From Acidobacteriota bacterium (GTDB taxonomy: Bacteria; Acidobacteriota; Terriglobia; UBA7540): a stretch of 7,606 nucleotides of DNA. The position numbers and the translations under genes are program-made. The notes beneath the pieces were generated by a model. It was not told the DNA's origin. It saw only the letters and a program-made list of their open reading frames with translations, and did no database searches. This document shows, in pieces, positions 4,907-7,606 of the stretch (the stretch's first letter is position 1; every line of letters begins with the position of its first letter). The stretch lies in assembly GCA_021827255.1 (NCBI GenBank), contig JAKAWO010000142.1, forward strand, positions 1-7,606. Reading direction: 5' to 3'.

Positions 4907-5383
4907 ATGGCAACCACCGCATCGTTCCCTTCAACCCGCCGGCGCCCTTACCACCCGCCGGCCGCAGGACGCGCCAGTTATCCTGAAATCTACTATCTGA
5001 AGAAAATTGATAACTCCCGCCTGCGCCGGCAAGTGGATCCGGAGAAGCGGCGCGAATGTTTCAGTCTGCTTGGGTTGAGCATCCTGGTTTTTCTCTTTGG
5101 CTTCCTGTACGCATGGCAGCACTTCCAGTGCGTGCGGTACGGCTATGAGATACAACAACTCCGATCAAAGGCCAAAGGGCTCGAAACCTGGAACCACCAA
5201 CTGCGCCTGGAGCATGCTCGGCTGGCGGATCCGAAGCGGATTGAAGCCCTAGCGCGCAAGGATTTGGGCTTGGAACCGACCGGGCCGGAGCAAGTCATCC
5301 AGGTGGGCGGGACGAACCCGGTGGGGGCCGGACAATATTCAGAGTTTGCTCGAAACCTTCCAATGAAAATTCCCGGCGAATGA
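4907..5383 (+). CDS. ftsL: FtsL-like cell division protein
   Basis: A 158-residue single-pass membrane protein in the position where ftsL stands in dcw clusters, between rsmH and ftsI. The cytoplasmic N-terminus (1-50) is basic and proline-rich. One membrane helix covers about 52-70 (FSLLGLSILVFLFGFLYAW). A periplasmic coiled-coil-like segment (78-108, YEIQQLRSKAKGLETWNHQL and on) follows. Then comes the DPKRIEALARKDLGLEP segment (108-124) typical of FtsL/FtsB-type proteins, where the helix ends and a DLGL-P turn follows. Such proteins form the FtsQLB-type scaffold that activates FtsW/FtsI. The sequence similarity is structural rather than strict, so FtsB-like is the alternative; gene order favours FtsL. 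ATG 4907 has GAGAG six bases upstream. It ends three bases before ftsI, implying co-translation. Confidence 0.8.
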   Translation: MATTASFPSTRRRPYHPPAAGRASYPEIYYLKKIDNSRLRRQVDPEKRRECFSLLGLSILVFLFGFLYAWQHFQCVRYGYEIQQLRSKAKGLETWNHQLRLEHARLADPKRIEALARKDLGLEPTGPEQVIQVGGTNPVGAGQYSEFARNLPMKIPGE

Positions 5384-5386
5384 AAC

Positions 5387-7468
5387 ATGGCGGAGCTCAG
5401 GGCCCAGGCACACTCGCCAGCCGATTTCAAGCTCCAGACGGCGCGGCGGAGCCTGCTGCTGGCGGGTCTGATCGCGGCCTGGATGCTGGCCGTCGTGCTT
5501 CGCCTCTACGATCTCCAAGTCATTCAATACGTTCCTTTGGTCAAGCGCGCGGAGCGGGAGCAGGAGCGAACGGTCGAGATTGCCCCCGAGCGAGGGACCA
5601 TCTACGACCGCAACCTGCACCCCCTCGCCATGAGTTTGCCCGCCAGCTCGATTTATGCGGTTCCCGACCAGTTAGGTGATCCCGAACTCGCGGCCAAACT
5701 TCTGGCGCCCATCCTGCAACTCGACGCCACCGACCTGGTCCGCGACTTCAAGGCTTACCACACGTTTTGCTGGATCAAGCGCAAGGTTTCCGCGGAAGAA
5801 GCGGCGCGCGTCCGCGCCTTGGGCCTGAAGGGGGTTTGTTTCGAGCAGGAAAGTAAACGGTTCTATCCCAAAGGCGAGCTGGCCGCGCAAGTGCTGGGTT
5901 ACGTCGGCATGGACGACCGGGGTCTGGGCGGCATCGAGTACTCGATGGACTCCCAGATCCGAGGCCAGCCGGGGCGAATGCTGGTGGTGGATGACGCCCG
6001 GCACCAGTCCTTGGGCTCGACGGAATGGAAAGGTGAGCCGGGCAAGAACGTGGTGCTGACGATTGATGAAAATATCCAATACTTCGCCGAGCAGGCGCTC
6101 GACCGAGCGGTTAAGAAATTCCATGCCGCCGGCGGCACGGCGATCGTTGAGAACCCTTACACGGGCGCAATCCTGGCGATGGCCAACGCACCCACCTTTA
6201 ACCCTAACGACTATGCGGCCAGTCCACCGCAGAACCGAATCAATCGCGCCGTGGCCTGGGTTTACGAGCCCGGTTCGACGTTCAAAGTGGTGACGGTTTC
6301 GTCGGCATTGCAGGCCGGGGTAGCAACGCCAACCGAACTGATTGATTGCCAGATGGGCCGGATGCTCCTGGGTGGGCGAATTATCCATGACGACGAGGGG
6401 ACGATTCCCCACGAGCGGGCGGGGCCGCTCACTCTAAGCCAGGTCATCGCCTACTCGAGCGACGTGGGAGCCGCCAAGGTGGCGTTGAGACTCGGCCAGA
6501 CCCGCTTTTACGATGCCATCCTGAGATTCGGCTTAGATGCGAAAACGAATGTGGGGCTCCCCGGAGAAGATCAAGGGCTATTAGAGCCGCCCAACCGATG
6601 GTCCGGGGTCAAGATCGGCGAGATTGCGTTTGGTCAGGGCATCGGGGTCACGCCGCTCCAGATGGCGGACGTTTTTTCCGCCATTGCCAACGGTGGGATT
6701 CTCATCCAGCCGCGAATCGTGCGCGAAACCTTTCGGGGCGATGAGCATGAGTCCTCAGCGCCGTCATCTGGACGCCGAGTGATCAGCGAGAAGACGGCAG
6801 AGCAAATGAAGCGGATGCTGGTCGGCGTGGTGGAGTTTGGGACCGGCATCAACGCCCAACTGAACGGTTACACGTCGGCGGGCAAGACGGGCACCGCTGA
6901 AAAGGTGAACGCGTTTGGGCGGTATTCACATCGGCAATACGTCGCTTCTTTTATCGGTTTTGCGCCGGTCGAAAAACCGGCAATAACCATTCTGGTGGTT
7001 GTTGACACTCCGGTTGGCGCAATCTACGGGGCAGAAGTGGCAGCTCCGGCGTTCAGGTCCATCGCAGAGCAGACTCTCAATTACCTCGATGTTCCGCAAG
7101 ACCATCCTACCCGATGGCTTCAGGCCGATTCCCACCTCTACGCCGCGAGGTCCCGCCAGAAACGGGGCGACGCGGCGACAAACTCTTCTCTCGATCCTGA
7201 ACTCGCCGGGGCTGCCACTTTGTCTTTTCAAGGGGTCTCTGTTTCAAAGGTCCCGCCCGCCTCCGGGAGTACGGCGGCAGTGAATGAAGGGCCAACGGTC
7301 ACCGTGCCTGATTTCACGTCACTCCCGGCGCGCACGGCGATCGAGGAGTGCCAGAAGTCGGGTCTCGACATGGAGATGTTCGGCACGGGCCTGGCGGTTA
7401 AACAGAGCTTGCCTCCCGGATCGCAAGCCGCTCGTGGAACCAAGGTGAGGGTCCTCTTCGCGCGGTGA
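5387..7468 (+). CDS. ftsI: FtsI-type class B penicillin-binding protein with PASTA domain
   Basis: A 693-residue septal peptidoglycan transpeptidase. Residues 1-20 are cytoplasmic and one membrane helix covers about 22-40. The class B dimerisation region begins with APERGTIYDRN (66-76) and includes GGIEYSMDSQIRGQPG (181-196). The transpeptidase domain runs from about 245 to 565. Its motifs are S297-T-F-K300 (PGSTFK, acylated serine), S357-S-D359 (SSDVG, with Asp where SxN is usual) and K500-T-G-T503 (AGKTGTAEK). After a Ser/Ala/Pro linker (about 575-635), one PASTA domain covers about 636-692 (TVTVPDFTSLPARTAIEECQ onward). The length exceeds proteobacterial FtsI (about 590) because of linker and PASTA, as in SpoVD/PBP2x-type enzymes. 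The start lies three bases after ftsL with only a weak ribosome binding site, suggesting translational coupling. Confidence 0.95.
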   Translation: MAELRAQAHSPADFKLQTARRSLLLAGLIAAWMLAVVLRLYDLQVIQYVPLVKRAEREQERTVEIAPERGTIYDRNLHPLAMSLPASSIYAVPDQLGDPELAAKLLAPILQLDATDLVRDFKAYHTFCWIKRKVSAEEAARVRALGLKGVCFEQESKRFYPKGELAAQVLGYVGMDDRGLGGIEYSMDSQIRGQPGRMLVVDDARHQSLGSTEWKGEPGKNVVLTIDENIQYFAEQALDRAVKKFHAAGGTAIVENPYTGAILAMANAPTFNPNDYAASPPQNRINRAVAWVYEPGSTFKVVTVSSALQAGVATPTELIDCQMGRMLLGGRIIHDDEGTIPHERAGPLTLSQVIAYSSDVGAAKVALRLGQTRFYDAILRFGLDAKTNVGLPGEDQGLLEPPNRWSGVKIGEIAFGQGIGVTPLQMADVFSAIANGGILIQPRIVRETFRGDEHESSAPSSGRRVISEKTAEQMKRMLVGVVEFGTGINAQLNGYTSAGKTGTAEKVNAFGRYSHRQYVASFIGFAPVEKPAITILVVVDTPVGAIYGAEVAAPAFRSIAEQTLNYLDVPQDHPTRWLQADSHLYAARSRQKRGDAATNSSLDPELAGAATLSFQGVSVSKVPPASGSTAAVNEGPTVTVPDFTSLPARTAIEECQKSGLDMEMFGTGLAVKQSLPPGSQAARGTKVRVLFAR

Positions 7469-7490
7469 GCGGTAAACCGTGTGTCACCGC
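7462..7490 (+). other. Hairpin spanning the ftsI stop codon
   Basis: GCGGTGA (7462-7468, ending in the TGA stop) pairs perfectly with TCACCGC (7484-7490). The 15-base loop can form a smaller CGG/CCG stem (7470-7472 with 7477-7479). There is no following T tract. It may protect the upstream message or modulate read-through into murE rather than terminate. Confidence 0.45.
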
Positions 7491-7507
7491 CGCGTCGAGC
7501 GGGTTTA

Positions 7508-7555
7508 ATGAGGGGGGGAGGAATGGCCCGATGTTATAATGCGAGAGAGGAATGA
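7508..7555 (+). other. Mini-ORF overlapping the murE start (ATGA)
   Basis: An open frame reads MRGGGMARCYNAREE from ATG 7508, or the last ten residues from ATG 7523, which follows a G-rich ribosome-binding-like run (7511-7522). Its TGA (7553-7555) overlaps murE ATG 7552-7554. It may couple ribosomes onto murE, or the G run may simply be chance. Confidence 0.25.
7532..7540 (+). promoter_or_regulatory. Extended -10 element, possible internal murE promoter
   Basis: TG-T-TATAAT is a perfect extended -10, located 11 bases before the murE start codon. The -35 region is a G run and does not match consensus, which extended -10 promoters can tolerate. Transcription would begin near 7547, leaving an almost leaderless murE message. 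Sequence alone cannot say whether it is used. Confidence 0.4.
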
Positions 7556-7606
7556 AATTAGGCGAGGTCCTCGCAAATGTTTCCCGTCTCCCTTCGGGCG
7601 TTGCCG
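7552..7606 (+). CDS. murE: MurE, UDP-MurNAc-tripeptide ligase, N-terminal fragment (runs off window)
   Basis: Only 18 codons are visible: MKLGEVLANVSRLPSGVA. The sequence resembles the start of MurE proteins (M-K-L-x-E-L-L form), and murE is the usual neighbour after ftsI in dcw clusters. The family adds the third stem-peptide residue, commonly meso-diaminopimelate, to UDP-MurNAc-L-Ala-D-Glu in the cytoplasm. ATG 7552 is the only possible start, since an in-frame TAA lies at 7537-7539. A purine run, GAGAGAGG (7543-7550), precedes it. No catalytic motif lies inside the window, so the call rests mainly on gene order. Confidence 0.65.
   Translation, partial: MKLGEVLANVSRLPSGVA

Noticed and set aside
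4726..4986. Short plus-strand open frame bridging the rsmH end and ftsL start
   Set aside because: It overlaps the conserved RsmH C-terminus and the ftsL start in a different frame, and its product is Arg/Pro low complexity without a ribosome binding site.
5672..6412. Minus-strand open frame of 246 codons opposite ftsI
   Set aside because: It is antisense to the conserved transpeptidase domain, with no ribosome binding site or family resemblance.

Overview
The window fits an Acidobacteriota chromosome, of roughly Terriglobia type. This is inferred from three things: high G+C, an ECF sigma / zinc-finger anti-sigma / DUF3106-like trio, and a dcw (division and cell wall) cluster whose FtsI carries a C-terminal PASTA domain. 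No 16S rRNA gene or other definitive marker is present, so the phylum is an inference.

Left edge (1 to about 462, minus strand): the 5' part of an IS3-family-like insertion sequence. It has a complete orfA, an A8 slippery tract, and the first codons of orfB running off the window. Positions 463-946 hold no convincing gene. At 947-1168 lies a small secreted Lys/His-rich protein, closed by a good intrinsic terminator (1184-1221).

Middle (about 1295-3078, plus strand): an operon-like set of an ECF sigma factor, its probable membrane anti-sigma factor (ATGA overlap) and a secreted, very Arg-rich protein built from 18-residue repeats. A perfect dyad and an extended -10-like box lie just upstream of the sigma gene.

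Right part (3242-7606, plus strand): the start of the dcw cluster, mraZ - rsmH - ftsL-like - ftsI (PASTA) - murE (only the first 18 codons). It is driven by a near-consensus sigma-70 promoter (TTGACA, 17-bp spacer, TATAGT). Directly after the -10 come four 10-bp-phased GTGG-like repeats that look like a MraZ autoregulatory operator. MraZ would tune the operon, RsmH methylates 16S rRNA, the FtsL-like protein scaffolds the septal complex, FtsI crosslinks septal peptidoglycan, and MurE makes the UDP-MurNAc-tripeptide precursor.

No clearly new defence or mobile system is visible. The most interesting signals are the phased repeats at the mraZ promoter, an inverted pair of 7-bp-period repeats that has become the N-terminus of RsmH, the 18-residue repeat protein next to an ECF switch, and a compact ftsI-murE junction with a hairpin, mini-ORF and extended -10.
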